The notes under the pieces: generated by a model
Database searches by the model: none
Told to the model about the DNA's origin: nothing
Seen by the model: the letters and a program-made list of their open reading frames with translations, nothing else
Source of the DNA: Peteryoungia aggregata LMG 23059
Lineage (GTDB): Bacteria; Pseudomonadota; Alphaproteobacteria; Rhizobiales; Rhizobiaceae
DNA: 64,000 bases
Assembly: GCF_030814435.1 (NCBI RefSeq)
Contig: NZ_JAUSUW010000004.1
Coordinates: 346,888-410,887, forward strand
Direction of reading: 5' to 3'
Part shown: piece after piece, positions 27,062-36,019 of the stretch
Layout: each line of letters opens with the position of its first letter
How positions within the stretch are numbered: the stretch's first letter is position 1
Program-made: the position numbers and the translations under genes

Positions 27062-27807
27062 CCCTCAGGCTCGAAGCCCTTGGCGCGCAATATGGTCGCC
27101 ACCGCGTTTTCTCGGATATCAGCACCGGCGATATCGCGGGCGGCGCGCTGACGGCTGTCATCGGTCCCAATGCGGCTGGAAAATCGACGCTGTTCAAGCG
27201 GATCGCCGGCCTGCTGAAAGGCGATGGCGTCGTGCATGTCAGTGGCGAGGAAAGCCTGCGCCCGATCTGTTACATGCCACAGGATACAGGCGCCAACGCC
27301 GTGCTCACCGTCTATGAAAGCGTTCTTCTTGCCTCCAAGCAGGGCTCCGGCTGGAAGGTCGCCGAGGACGAACTGGTTGAGATCGACCGTATCCTGACGT
27401 CACTGCGCATCACGGATCTCGCATTTCGCGATCTCGGCGCCCTGTCGGGAGGGCAGCGCCAGCTCGTGGCGATTGCCCAGGCCCTCGTGCGCAAGCCGGA
27501 AATCCTGCTGATGGACGAGCCGACCTCGGCGCTTGATCTGTTCCGCCAGATCGAAGTCCTGCAATTCATGCAGCGTCTGGCGCAGGAGACCTGTATTGCC
27601 GTTCTGATCGCCTTGCATGATCTCAACCATGCCATGCGCTATTGCGAGCACGCGCTGGTGGTGGCTGATGGGCAGCTTGTGGCGAGCGGCGCGACAGGAG
27701 AGGTGATCACCCCTGCCCTGCTGCGCGAGGTCTATCACGTCGAGGCGAGGATCGAGACCTGCACGCTGGGTCGCCCTCTCTTAATCGTCGATGCGGCCCT
27801 GACCTAG
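27055..27807 (+). CDS. Iron/siderophore-type ABC transporter ATP-binding protein
   Basis: A 250-aa ATPase of the FecE/FhuC/BtuD group. Walker A GPNAAGKST near residue 36-44, Q-loop in ICYMPQDTGANAVLTVYESV, signature LSGGQRQLVAIAQAL, Walker B ILLMDEPTSALDL and the switch histidine in IALHDLNHAMRYC. The start 27055 lies five bases after AGGAGG and overlaps the permease stop; a longer upstream frame is an artefact. It completes the importer with the two receptors and the FecCD permease. Confidence 0.92.
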   Translation: MVALRLEALGAQYGRHRVFSDISTGDIAGGALTAVIGPNAAGKSTLFKRIAGLLKGDGVVHVSGEESLRPICYMPQDTGANAVLTVYESVLLASKQGSGWKVAEDELVEIDRILTSLRITDLAFRDLGALSGGQRQLVAIAQALVRKPEILLMDEPTSALDLFRQIEVLQFMQRLAQETCIAVLIALHDLNHAMRYCEHALVVADGQLVASGATGEVITPALLREVYHVEARIETCTLGRPLLIVDAALT

Positions 27808-27822
27808 TTGCCGAAGCCATTA

Positions 27823-28449
27823 TCAGCTGAGGCCCATGTAACGTCCGGGCTTGTGGTTGATGGCAATGATCAGGTTGGCGATGGCCGCACCGAGGACCGA
27901 CAGCGCCAATCTGTCCGCCGGCAGCACGAAGAATGCGGCAGCAAGGATCGCGAGGTCGACGCCGAGAAGGAAATAGCCGGCCCGCAGCCCTGTCCTTTCC
28001 TGAAGGTACATGGCGAGGATGTTGATGCCGCCGAGGCCGGTTCGATGGCGAAACAGCATCAACAAGCCCGTTCCAATCAACCCTCCACCGATCACGGTCG
28101 CATAGATCGGGTCGAGATGCGAGAAATCGATCCACTGGCCGTTCAGCTTCGACAAGACCGAGACGAGCGCCACGGCAGTGAAGGTCCTTGCCGTAAACGC
28201 CCAGCCCATACGCTTCACGGCAAGGATGTAGAAGGGCAGATTGACGATGAAGAAGATCACCCCGAAGCCCAAGCCACTGACATAGGAAAGCAGCAGCGCC
28301 AGCCCCGCGCTCGATCCGACCGTCAACATGGTTTCGGTGTAGATGAGCGTTCCAAGTGAGACGAACATCGTACCCGAGATCATCGCGAGCACGTCTTCAT
28401 AGAGGCGGTGGCGCTCGGCACCCGCCTGGTTCACTGTCGTTGTGGTCAT
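27823..28449 (-). CDS. YitT family membrane protein
   Basis: A 208-aa protein with about five to six membrane helices and a conserved GGGLIGTGLLMLFRHRTGLGGINIL segment, read here in part, that marks YitT_membrane (DUF161) proteins. Their function is not established. The gene follows the aminotransferase gene by four bases on the same strand, so they share an operon. It ends 15 bases from the convergent ABC ATPase gene. Confidence 0.85.
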   Translation of the reverse strand: MTTTTVNQAGAERHRLYEDVLAMISGTMFVSLGTLIYTETMLTVGSSAGLALLLSYVSGLGFGVIFFIVNLPFYILAVKRMGWAFTARTFTAVALVSVLSKLNGQWIDFSHLDPIYATVIGGGLIGTGLLMLFRHRTGLGGINILAMYLQERTGLRAGYFLLGVDLAILAAAFFVLPADRLALSVLGAAIANLIIAINHKPGRYMGLS

Positions 28450-28453
28450 GGTC

Positions 28454-29626
28454 TCAGCCCAGGAGCGGTTTCAGCACATTTGCCACGCGCGGAATATCCG
28501 CGCTCTTCAGGCCCGCAATGTTGATACGGCCGGAGGTTGGCATGTAGATGCCATGATGTTTCCTCAGCGACAGCACATCGGCTTCCTTCAGCGGCAGCAG
28601 CGAGAACATGCCTTGCTGTTCGGCGATCTGGGGCGCCAGTTGCCAGCCGTCACCGAGTGCAGCCGCCAATTCGCGGCGTAGGCCATTCAGTCGGTCGCGC
28701 ATGCTGTTGAGTTCGTCGACCCAGTCCTGCCGGAGGCTTTCCGTGGACAGGATCGTCCGGACAACGGCGGCCCCATGGTCGGGTGGCATGGAATAGCTGG
28801 TCCGCGCCATTGTGACGAGGTTCGAGCGGGCGGTGTCCGCTGCCTCCTGCGTTTCGGCGACCGCATAGATGGCACCAGTGCGCTCGCGGTAAATTCCGAA
28901 GGATTTCGAGCAAGAGACGGCGACCAGCGCCTCTGGCACTGCCGCGATGAGAGCCCTGAGACCGGCGACGTCTTCCTCGATGCCCGCTCCGAAACCCTGA
29001 TAGGCTGTATCGATCAAGGGAACCAATCGACGCTCTGCGATGATTGCCGCGAGCTCTTCCCACTGCGCGGCGCTGAGGGCTGCACCGGTCGGGTTGTGGC
29101 AGCTTGCATGGATCAGCACAGCATCGCCACGCGGTGCGCTGCTCAGTGCCTTCATCATGCTGGCGAAACGGATCTCCTGGGTCGGCACGTCGAAATAGGT
29201 ATAGGTCTCGACATTCAGCCCTGTCGCGCCAAAGATGCCAGCATGGTTAGGCCAGCTCGGCAGACCCAGATGCAAGCGACCGCTCCCCGCACGTGCGATG
29301 AGATCCGAAGCCAGCCGCAAGGCGCCCGAGCCACCCGGCGTCTGGACGCCTGCAGCGAACTTGCCGTAGCCATGGCCGCCGACAAGTTCCCAGAGCAGAT
29401 CAAGGAACACCCTGTCGCCTTCCGGTGCGACATAGGACTTGCTCTCCTGTTTCTCCAGGAGCTCTTGTTCCGCCGCCTTGACAGAGCGGAGCACCGGCGT
29501 GCGCCCTTGATCGTCGCGATAAACACCGACGCCGAGGTCGATCTTGTCGGCACGATGATCGCCATTGTAGAGGCCGATCAGGGCAAGCAGCGGATCATTG
29601 GGCTGGGAGGCGAGCTTTTCGAACAT
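28454..29626 (-). CDS. tyrB: Aromatic/aspartate-type aminotransferase
   Basis: A 390-aa class I aminotransferase of the TyrB/AspC group. PLP landmarks are visible: CHNPTGAALSAAQWEEL, DTAYQGFG, and SCSKSFGIYRERTG with the PLP lysine. The N-terminus FEKLASQPNDPLLALIGLYN is typical of TyrB. It interconverts aromatic amino acids (or aspartate) and their 2-oxo acids. The start 29626 matches the family; an upstream frame of 31 codons has no support. A divergent Lrp gene lies 165 bases away and is the likely regulator. Confidence 0.87.
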   Translation of the reverse strand: MFEKLASQPNDPLLALIGLYNGDHRADKIDLGVGVYRDDQGRTPVLRSVKAAEQELLEKQESKSYVAPEGDRVFLDLLWELVGGHGYGKFAAGVQTPGGSGALRLASDLIARAGSGRLHLGLPSWPNHAGIFGATGLNVETYTYFDVPTQEIRFASMMKALSSAPRGDAVLIHASCHNPTGAALSAAQWEELAAIIAERRLVPLIDTAYQGFGAGIEEDVAGLRALIAAVPEALVAVSCSKSFGIYRERTGAIYAVAETQEAADTARSNLVTMARTSYSMPPDHGAAVVRTILSTESLRQDWVDELNSMRDRLNGLRRELAAALGDGWQLAPQIAEQQGMFSLLPLKEADVLSLRKHHGIYMPTSGRINIAGLKSADIPRVANVLKPLLG

Positions 29627-29725
29627 GACGGACCTTCGGCGGTGCGGTTGTACTGACAGAGGGATACCAAGTTTCCGGCGCAAAGTCTCTGCGGATTTGG
29701 ACCTGCAGCCGGACGCCAATGTGTG

Positions 29726-29757
29726 TCTATTGCGGATAAATCAGATTCTGCGATAGA
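29726..29757. promoter_or_regulatory. Candidate Lrp/AsnC operator
   Basis: An imperfect inverted repeat (TCTATTGCGG and CTGCGATAGA, eight of ten bases pairing) is centred in the divergent spacer between the aminotransferase and Lrp genes. Its symmetry and AT-rich centre suit an AsnC-type dimer. It is inferred. Confidence 0.4.
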
Positions 29758-29790
29758 AGTTTGCACAGATGAGCATGAAAGAAACAGATA

Positions 29791-30261
29791 TTGGAAGCGG
29801 TCACGGTTACGCTGGACAGGATCGATCGTAAGATCATCGCCTGCCTGATCGAAAATGCCGGCCTCAACAACGCCGAGCTCGCCGAGCGCGTGGGGCTGAC
29901 GGCGGCTCCCCTGTCACGCCGCCTCTCACGTCTCTATGCGACGGGCATCATCAGGCAGACGATTGTCATCGACGCGCCAAAGGTCGGCCTCGGCCTGCAA
30001 GCCTTCGTCGAGATCACGCTCGATCGCACCACGCCGCAGGTCGGCGAGCGCTTTATCGAACATGTGGGCAGATTACCGGAGGTGATCGAGATTCACGCCG
30101 TGGCAGGAGATTTCGACTTCCTGCTGAAAATCTCGGTGCGGGACATGGCAGATTTCAAACGGCTGATCTGGCAGGAATTCGATCGTCTGGCCGAGATCAA
30201 GACCATGCGGTCGACGATGGTTTTTGACAGCCCGAAGATCTCCTACGGCTATCTGCCCTGA
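29791..30261 (+). CDS. Lrp/AsnC family transcriptional regulator
   Basis: A 156-aa regulator with an N-terminal HTH (LDRIDRKIIACLIENAGLNN, then LAERVGLTAAPLSRRL) and a C-terminal RAM effector fold (ETIALDR-like FVEITLDRTTPQVGERF, PEVIEIHAVAGDFDFLLKI). In this frame no ATG precedes the HTH before an in-frame stop at 29776, so TTG 29791 is the only reasonable start. It probably controls the divergent aminotransferase-YitT operon in response to an amino acid. Confidence 0.9.
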   Translation: MEAVTVTLDRIDRKIIACLIENAGLNNAELAERVGLTAAPLSRRLSRLYATGIIRQTIVIDAPKVGLGLQAFVEITLDRTTPQVGERFIEHVGRLPEVIEIHAVAGDFDFLLKISVRDMADFKRLIWQEFDRLAEIKTMRSTMVFDSPKISYGYLP

Positions 30262-30388
30262 GATTTCCCAAAGCCGCGATCTGGCAGCGTTGAGATACGA
30301 ATTTCCGCTCGAGCTTTGCTAATGTGTTAAGGGGTTTTGTCCATGGTGAGCGCTGGCACGAGCGCGCTCGTTTCTGACATCAGACCCC

Positions 30389-32179
30389 ATGGTAGCCTCA
30401 TTGACGCAATCTGACCTCGCACGCGGAAATCCAGGCCTCTTGCACGGCAACGGACCATCTCCTGCCATGGCGGTGACGATGGACGGCGTGATGGGGCATT
30501 TGCACCACGCGTCGGGTTCGACTGGGATCGTATTCTGCTCACCCTGGGGCTTCGATGCGCTGTGTACGGTCAAGTTTCACCGGCTGATCGCAGACGATCT
30601 CGCCCGCCGGGGATTCCCCTCGATCCGGTTCGACTATCCCGGCGAAGGCGATTCACTGCCTGTCCAGGAGGAATCGACCTTTGCGACCTGGGTCAACGCC
30701 GCAGTCCGAGCGGCGGCGGAATTGCGCAGCCGGACAGGCTGCACGCAAATACTCTATTACGGCATGGGCATCGGCGCTGCGGTCGCGCTCCAGGCAGGAC
30801 GGCAAGACGAGAGACTGGCCGGCTACATGCTTGCGGCTTCCGCGCTCAGCGGACGGCGCTATCTTCGCGAGGTGGCACTTCGGGAAAAGGCCATCGAGGA
30901 CGGTATTGGCATCGACTTCGGTTATCCGCAGGGCTCGACCGTGCTTGCCTCCTTCATCATGGACCCTAGACTGGCGGCCGACCTGAAGGCCGTCACTGTG
31001 GCCGTCGATGCCGTTTCGCCCAACCTGCCTGTCCTCGTTCTGGCCAGGCCGGAAAATACCGCCGACCGGGACCTTACGGAGGCGCTGGGCGCTGCCGGAG
31101 CTTCCGTCACCTGCACGGATTTCATCGGCTATGGCGCCATGCTGGATGGTGTCGTCACATCGCCGATGCCGATGGCGCTCATCGAGACGATCGGCGACTG
31201 GTTCAGCCGGACAATACCGGCCGAGGCCGTTTCCAGCCCTTCCGATGCTGTGGAGGCTGAGCCTGCGATGCTCAGCGCAGCCTCGTTCCGGGAGCGGGCG
31301 GAGATCGTCGACTCACGTCTCTTCGGTGTCTTGTGCCAGCCTGCCTCCGGCACCGAAAGTGCCGTGATCATTCTGCTCAACATGGCTTATGCTCCGCACA
31401 ATGGCTGGGGGAATATCTGGGTCGACACGGCGCGAACGCTAGCGCATCAGGGCGTTGCAACGTTCCGGGTCGATCTCTCCAATATCGGCGAAAGCCCGGC
31501 CGACCCGCGCGAGCCCGATCAGGTCGTCTATTCCGAGACGCAATTGAACGACGTGCAGGCCGTCATCCGCCATGTCCGCAGCATGAGCAAGGCGCCCATT
31601 CTTCTCGCCGGCATTTGCAGTGGTGCGCATTCTGCTCTGTATGCCGGCGCTGCCAATTCAGACGTGGCGGGCATCGTCTCGATCAACCAGCTGCGGCTCG
31701 TGCTCGATCCCGACGAGGACGTGGAATCGCTGCTGATGGCGGGTGCGCGTCCGCTCAGCGACTACAAGCGACGCGCCTTCAGCCTCGGCACGTACAAACG
31801 TGTTCTAAGCGGTGACGTGGACGTTCCCAAGGCGGCTCGCAACATTGCCAGCCACGCCAAGGACAGGCTTTCGCGCGGGGTCTCCCCCTATCTCGGCGGA
31901 CTGACAAAACTCGGGCGCTTGCGCGGCCAGTTGTTCGGCATCCTGAGACGGCTGGAGGAGCGGAAGGTTCCGGTCACCTTCATCTCATGCCGCACCGATG
32001 GCAGCCTTGCCCAGCAACAGCTCTATTTCGGCAAGTCGCTATCCGGGCAGCGTGCCTTTCCGGGCCTGAAACATATTCTCTTGGAAAACGCCGACCATAC
32101 GCTCAGCCCGCCTGCCATCCGTCGGCAGCTCATCGAAATCCTCGCCGAGGCGGCGGAGGAGTCGTCGAGGCGGGGCTGA
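30389..32179 (+). CDS. Tandem alpha/beta-hydrolase protein with one degenerate domain
   Basis: A 596-aa cytoplasmic protein made of two alpha/beta-hydrolase folds (about 40-275 and 305-590). In the first, the nucleophile elbow reads GMGIG (125-129), so the catalytic serine is replaced by glycine, and no matching histidine is evident; this half looks non-catalytic. In the second the elbow is GICSG (408-412), placing cysteine 410 as nucleophile, with a likely catalytic histidine at 570 (ENADHTLSPP). Each half has its own FRVDLSNIGES- or RFDYPGEGDS-type strand. Members resemble hydrolases linked to exopolysaccharide systems, but no function is assigned. It stands alone on the plus strand. Confidence 0.75.
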   Translation: MVASLTQSDLARGNPGLLHGNGPSPAMAVTMDGVMGHLHHASGSTGIVFCSPWGFDALCTVKFHRLIADDLARRGFPSIRFDYPGEGDSLPVQEESTFATWVNAAVRAAAELRSRTGCTQILYYGMGIGAAVALQAGRQDERLAGYMLAASALSGRRYLREVALREKAIEDGIGIDFGYPQGSTVLASFIMDPRLAADLKAVTVAVDAVSPNLPVLVLARPENTADRDLTEALGAAGASVTCTDFIGYGAMLDGVVTSPMPMALIETIGDWFSRTIPAEAVSSPSDAVEAEPAMLSAASFRERAEIVDSRLFGVLCQPASGTESAVIILLNMAYAPHNGWGNIWVDTARTLAHQGVATFRVDLSNIGESPADPREPDQVVYSETQLNDVQAVIRHVRSMSKAPILLAGICSGAHSALYAGAANSDVAGIVSINQLRLVLDPDEDVESLLMAGARPLSDYKRRAFSLGTYKRVLSGDVDVPKAARNIASHAKDRLSRGVSPYLGGLTKLGRLRGQLFGILRRLEERKVPVTFISCRTDGSLAQQQLYFGKSLSGQRAFPGLKHILLENADHTLSPPAIRRQLIEILAEAAEESSRRG

Positions 32180-32185
32180 TGGCGA

Positions 32186-32222
32186 GAGGGAGCCGTCTCG
32201 AAGACGCTCCCTCCGGCCTTTT
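32186..32222. terminator. Bidirectional terminator between the hydrolase and dpp genes
   Basis: A stem of GAGGGAG/CTCCCTC plus CGTCT/AGACG with one bulged C (32186-32213) is followed by CGGCCTTTT on the plus strand. It sits between the convergent hydrolase and dppF stops. Confidence 0.75.
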
Positions 32223-32230
32223 CATTTCAG

Positions 32231-33078
<848 letters not shown>

Positions 33079-33082
<4 letters not shown>

Positions 33083-33927
33083 GCGGCACCTCCCGTTTCA
33101 GCGGCGGCCAGGAAGTCGGAGACCGTGGTCAGGCGGTCGCCGGTGGCGTTTTCCGGAAGTGCGGAAAGCAGCGCGCGGGTGTAGGGGTTCTTCGGGTTTT
33201 CGAAGAGCGAGAGCACGTCGGCTTCCTCCATCTTCCGGCCCTTGTACTGGACGATGACGCGGTCGGCGGTCTCGGCCACTACGCCCATGTCGTGGGTGAT
33301 CATGATGAGGCCCATGCCGGTCTCGGCCTGGAGCTTCATCAACAGATCGAGGATCTGCTTCTGGATCGTCACATCGAGCGCGGTCGTCGGTTCGTCGGCG
33401 ATCAGGAGCTTCGGATTGCAGGCGATCGCGATCGCGATCATCACGCGCTGGCACTGACCACCCGACATCTGGTGCGGGAAGTGGTTGAGGCGCTCCGCCG
33501 GATCGGGCAGACCGACCAGCTTGAACAGCTCGATGGCGCGCTCGTGGCGCTCCTTCTTGCCGAGGCCCATGTGCAAGCGCAGGACTTCCTCGATCTGGAA
33601 GCCGACGGTGAAGCAAGGATTGAGGCTAGCGACCGGCTCCTGGAAGATCATGGCGACATCCTTGCCGATCAGCTTGCGCCGTTCGGCGGCCGAGATCTTC
33701 TGGATGTCGCGCCCCTGGAATTCCATCTTGTCGGCGGTGATCTTCGCCGTCCAGGGCAGAAGGCCCATGACCGCGAGCATGGCGACCGACTTGCCGGAGC
33801 CGCTTTCGCCGACGATGGCGAGAACTTCGCCCGGCTCGACCGACAGCGAAACGCCGTCGACCGCCTTGAACCAACCGCTGGCCGTCTCGAACTGGACGGT
33901 GAGGTTCTGGATATCGAGAAGTGCCAT
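33079..33927 (-). CDS. dppD: Dipeptide ABC transporter ATP-binding protein DppD
   Basis: A 282-aa ATPase. Walker [10 protein letters not shown] near residue 41, Q-loop [19 protein letters not shown], signature [15 protein letters not shown] (a cysteine where arginine is usual), Walker [14 protein letters not shown] and the histidine in [11 protein letters not shown]. The tail [15 protein letters not shown] marks the OppD/DppD group, where such cysteines elsewhere ligate an iron-sulfur cluster; no full cluster motif is evident here. It lies two bases from dppC and overlaps dppF by four. Confidence 0.9.
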
Positions 33928-33929
33928 GA

Positions 33930-34838
33930 TCAGGACCTCTTCAGCTTGGGATCGAGCGCATCGCGCAGGCCGTCACCCATGAGGTTGATGGCGAGAACGG
34001 TGATCAGGATGGCAAGACCCGGGAAGGTGACGACCCACCAGGCGCGCAGGATGAACTCGCGGGCTTCGGCGAGCATTGTGCCCCATTCCGGAGCCGGCGG
34101 CTGGGCGCCCATGCCGAGGAAGCCGAGGGCGGCTGCATCGAGGATGGCGTTGGAGAAGGAGAGCGTCGCCTGAACGATCAGCGGAGCCATGCAGTTCGGC
34201 AGGATCGTCTTGAACATCAGACGAAGCGGGCTTGCACCGGCAAGTCGTGCCGCCGTCACATAGTCACGCGTCTTTTCCGACATCACCGCAGCGCGGGTCA
34301 GGCGGACGAAATGCGGCTGAAGGACGAGTGCGATCGCGATCATGCCGTTGGTCAGGCCGGGGCCGAGGATCGCGACTAGCACAAGTGCCAGCAGCAACGA
34401 CGGGAAGGCCAGGATGATATCCATCAGGCGCATGATCGCCGTGTCGAGCCAGCCACCGTAGTAGCCGGCGATGACGCCGATCGCGATGCCTGTCGTCAGC
34501 GACAGCGTGGTGACGAAGACGCCGATGAAGAGCGAGTACTGGGACCCGTAGATCAGGCGCGAGAGAATGTCGCGGCCGACCGGATCGGTGCCGAGAACGA
34601 AGCTCCAATTGCCGCCCTCGAGCCAGGCCGGCGGAAGCAGAACCGCTTCACGATACTGCTCGAAGGGCGAATGGGGTGCGATCACGTCGGCGAAGACGGC
34701 GATCAGCACGAGGGCAACGAAGACGACGAGGCCGATCACGGCACCGCGGTTTTCGGAGAAGTAGAACCAGAATTCGGCCAGCATCTGGCGGCGCATCTGA
34801 GCGCTCGAAACCGGCTGGCTGGTTGGTGTCTCTGCCAT
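33930..34838 (-). CDS. dppC: Dipeptide ABC transporter permease DppC
   Basis: A 302-aa permease with six predicted helices. It has the extended N-terminal loop FVLGTDPVGRDILSRLIYGS, the coupling motif TAARLAGASPLRLMFKTILP and the C-terminal AILDAAALGFLGMGAQPPAPEWG, all DppC/OppC hallmarks. It pairs with DppB. It is 14 bases after dppB and two before dppD. Confidence 0.92.
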   Translation of the reverse strand: MAETPTSQPVSSAQMRRQMLAEFWFYFSENRGAVIGLVVFVALVLIAVFADVIAPHSPFEQYREAVLLPPAWLEGGNWSFVLGTDPVGRDILSRLIYGSQYSLFIGVFVTTLSLTTGIAIGVIAGYYGGWLDTAIMRLMDIILAFPSLLLALVLVAILGPGLTNGMIAIALVLQPHFVRLTRAAVMSEKTRDYVTAARLAGASPLRLMFKTILPNCMAPLIVQATLSFSNAILDAAALGFLGMGAQPPAPEWGTMLAEAREFILRAWWVVTFPGLAILITVLAINLMGDGLRDALDPKLKRS

Positions 34839-34852
34839 GGGACTTTATCCTT

Positions 34853-35857
34853 CTAGTGGCGGATGCGCGGGTTGATCAGGCCGTAGAGCAGGTCGACGAT
34901 GAGGTTCACGACCATGATGATGCCGGCAATCAGGAGGAGGCCTCCCTGGATGACCGGGTAGTCACGGCGGAACACACTGTCGACCATCCACTTGCCGATG
35001 CCCGGCCAGGAGAAGATCGTCTCGGTGAGGATGGCACCTGCGAGCATGACGCCGATCTGCAGACCGATCGTGGTGATGACCGGGATCATGGCGTTGCGCA
35101 GTGCATGCAGACCGACGACGCGGAAGGGCGAAAGGCCCTTGGCCCGTGCCGTGCGGATATAATCTTCCGAGAGCACCTCGAGCATGGCCGAGCGGGTCTG
35201 GCGCGCGATGACGGCAAGCGGGATGGTGGCCAGCACGATCGAGGGCAGGATCAGGTGGCTGACGGCCGAGCCGAAGGCACCCTTCTGGCCCGACAGCAGG
35301 CTGTCGATCAGCATGAAGCCCGTGACCGGGGGGAAGAAGAACATCAGCGAGATACGGCCCGATACCGGTGTCCATTGCAGGATGCCGGAGAACAGGATCA
35401 TCAAGAGAAGGCCCCACCAGAAGATCGGCATGGAATAGCCGACAAGGGCAATGCCCATCATGGTCTGGTCGAAGACGGAGCCACGCTTGATGGCGGCGAT
35501 GATGCCGGCGGGAACGCCGATCGCGACAGCCAGCAGGATCGCACAGAGCGACAATTCAACGGTGGCCGGAAACAGCGCGAAGAACTGGTCGATGATCGGG
35601 CTCTTCGAGACGATCGAAGTGCCGAAGTCACCGGTCAGGACGCCGCCGAGATAATCGAAATACTGGACCACGAGCGGACGGTCGAGGCCAAGCTGGGCGC
35701 TGATCTGCGCGTGGCGCTCGGGCGACATGACGCGCTCGCCAGACAGCAGCGCGACCGGATCGCCCGGCAGAAGCCGGATGAAGGCGAAGGCAATGATCGA
35801 GACGCCGATAAAGGTCGGGATCAAGACGGCGAGCCGTCGCAGGAGAAAGCCAAACAT
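34853..35857 (-). CDS. dppB: Dipeptide ABC transporter permease DppB
   Basis: A 334-aa membrane protein with six helices and the N-terminal FLLRRLAVLIPTFIGVSIIA signature of DppB/OppB. FIRLLPGDPV follows, then the coupling loop TARAKGLSPFRVVGLHALRN and IGKWMVDSVFRRDYPVIQGG near the C-terminus. It forms half of the peptide channel. A hairpin in the 162-base space from dppA may dampen its expression compared with the binding protein. Confidence 0.92.
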   Translation of the reverse strand: MFGFLLRRLAVLIPTFIGVSIIAFAFIRLLPGDPVALLSGERVMSPERHAQISAQLGLDRPLVVQYFDYLGGVLTGDFGTSIVSKSPIIDQFFALFPATVELSLCAILLAVAIGVPAGIIAAIKRGSVFDQTMMGIALVGYSMPIFWWGLLLMILFSGILQWTPVSGRISLMFFFPPVTGFMLIDSLLSGQKGAFGSAVSHLILPSIVLATIPLAVIARQTRSAMLEVLSEDYIRTARAKGLSPFRVVGLHALRNAMIPVITTIGLQIGVMLAGAILTETIFSWPGIGKWMVDSVFRRDYPVIQGGLLLIAGIIMVVNLIVDLLYGLINPRIRH

Positions 35858-35977
35858 GTGTGAGACCTGTTGTTTAAGGGAGGTCGAACCACGGCACCAA
35901 GGCCGTCTATGGTTACCCGAAATGCTTCACCTGAGCTTTCGAGCATGACGCGAGATTGGTCTTGCATCAACGACAAA

Positions 35978-36001
35978 CGCCGCGGGCCAAGGCCCGCGGC
36001 G
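35978..36001 (-). other. Stem-loop between dppA and dppB
   Basis: Perfect eleven-base arms (35978-35988 and 35991-36001) with a two-base loop follow the dppA stop, then TTTGTCG on the minus strand. This gives partial termination or mRNA protection of dppA. Confidence 0.7.
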
Positions 36002-36019
36002 AAAGATTGCGTGTTTCGA

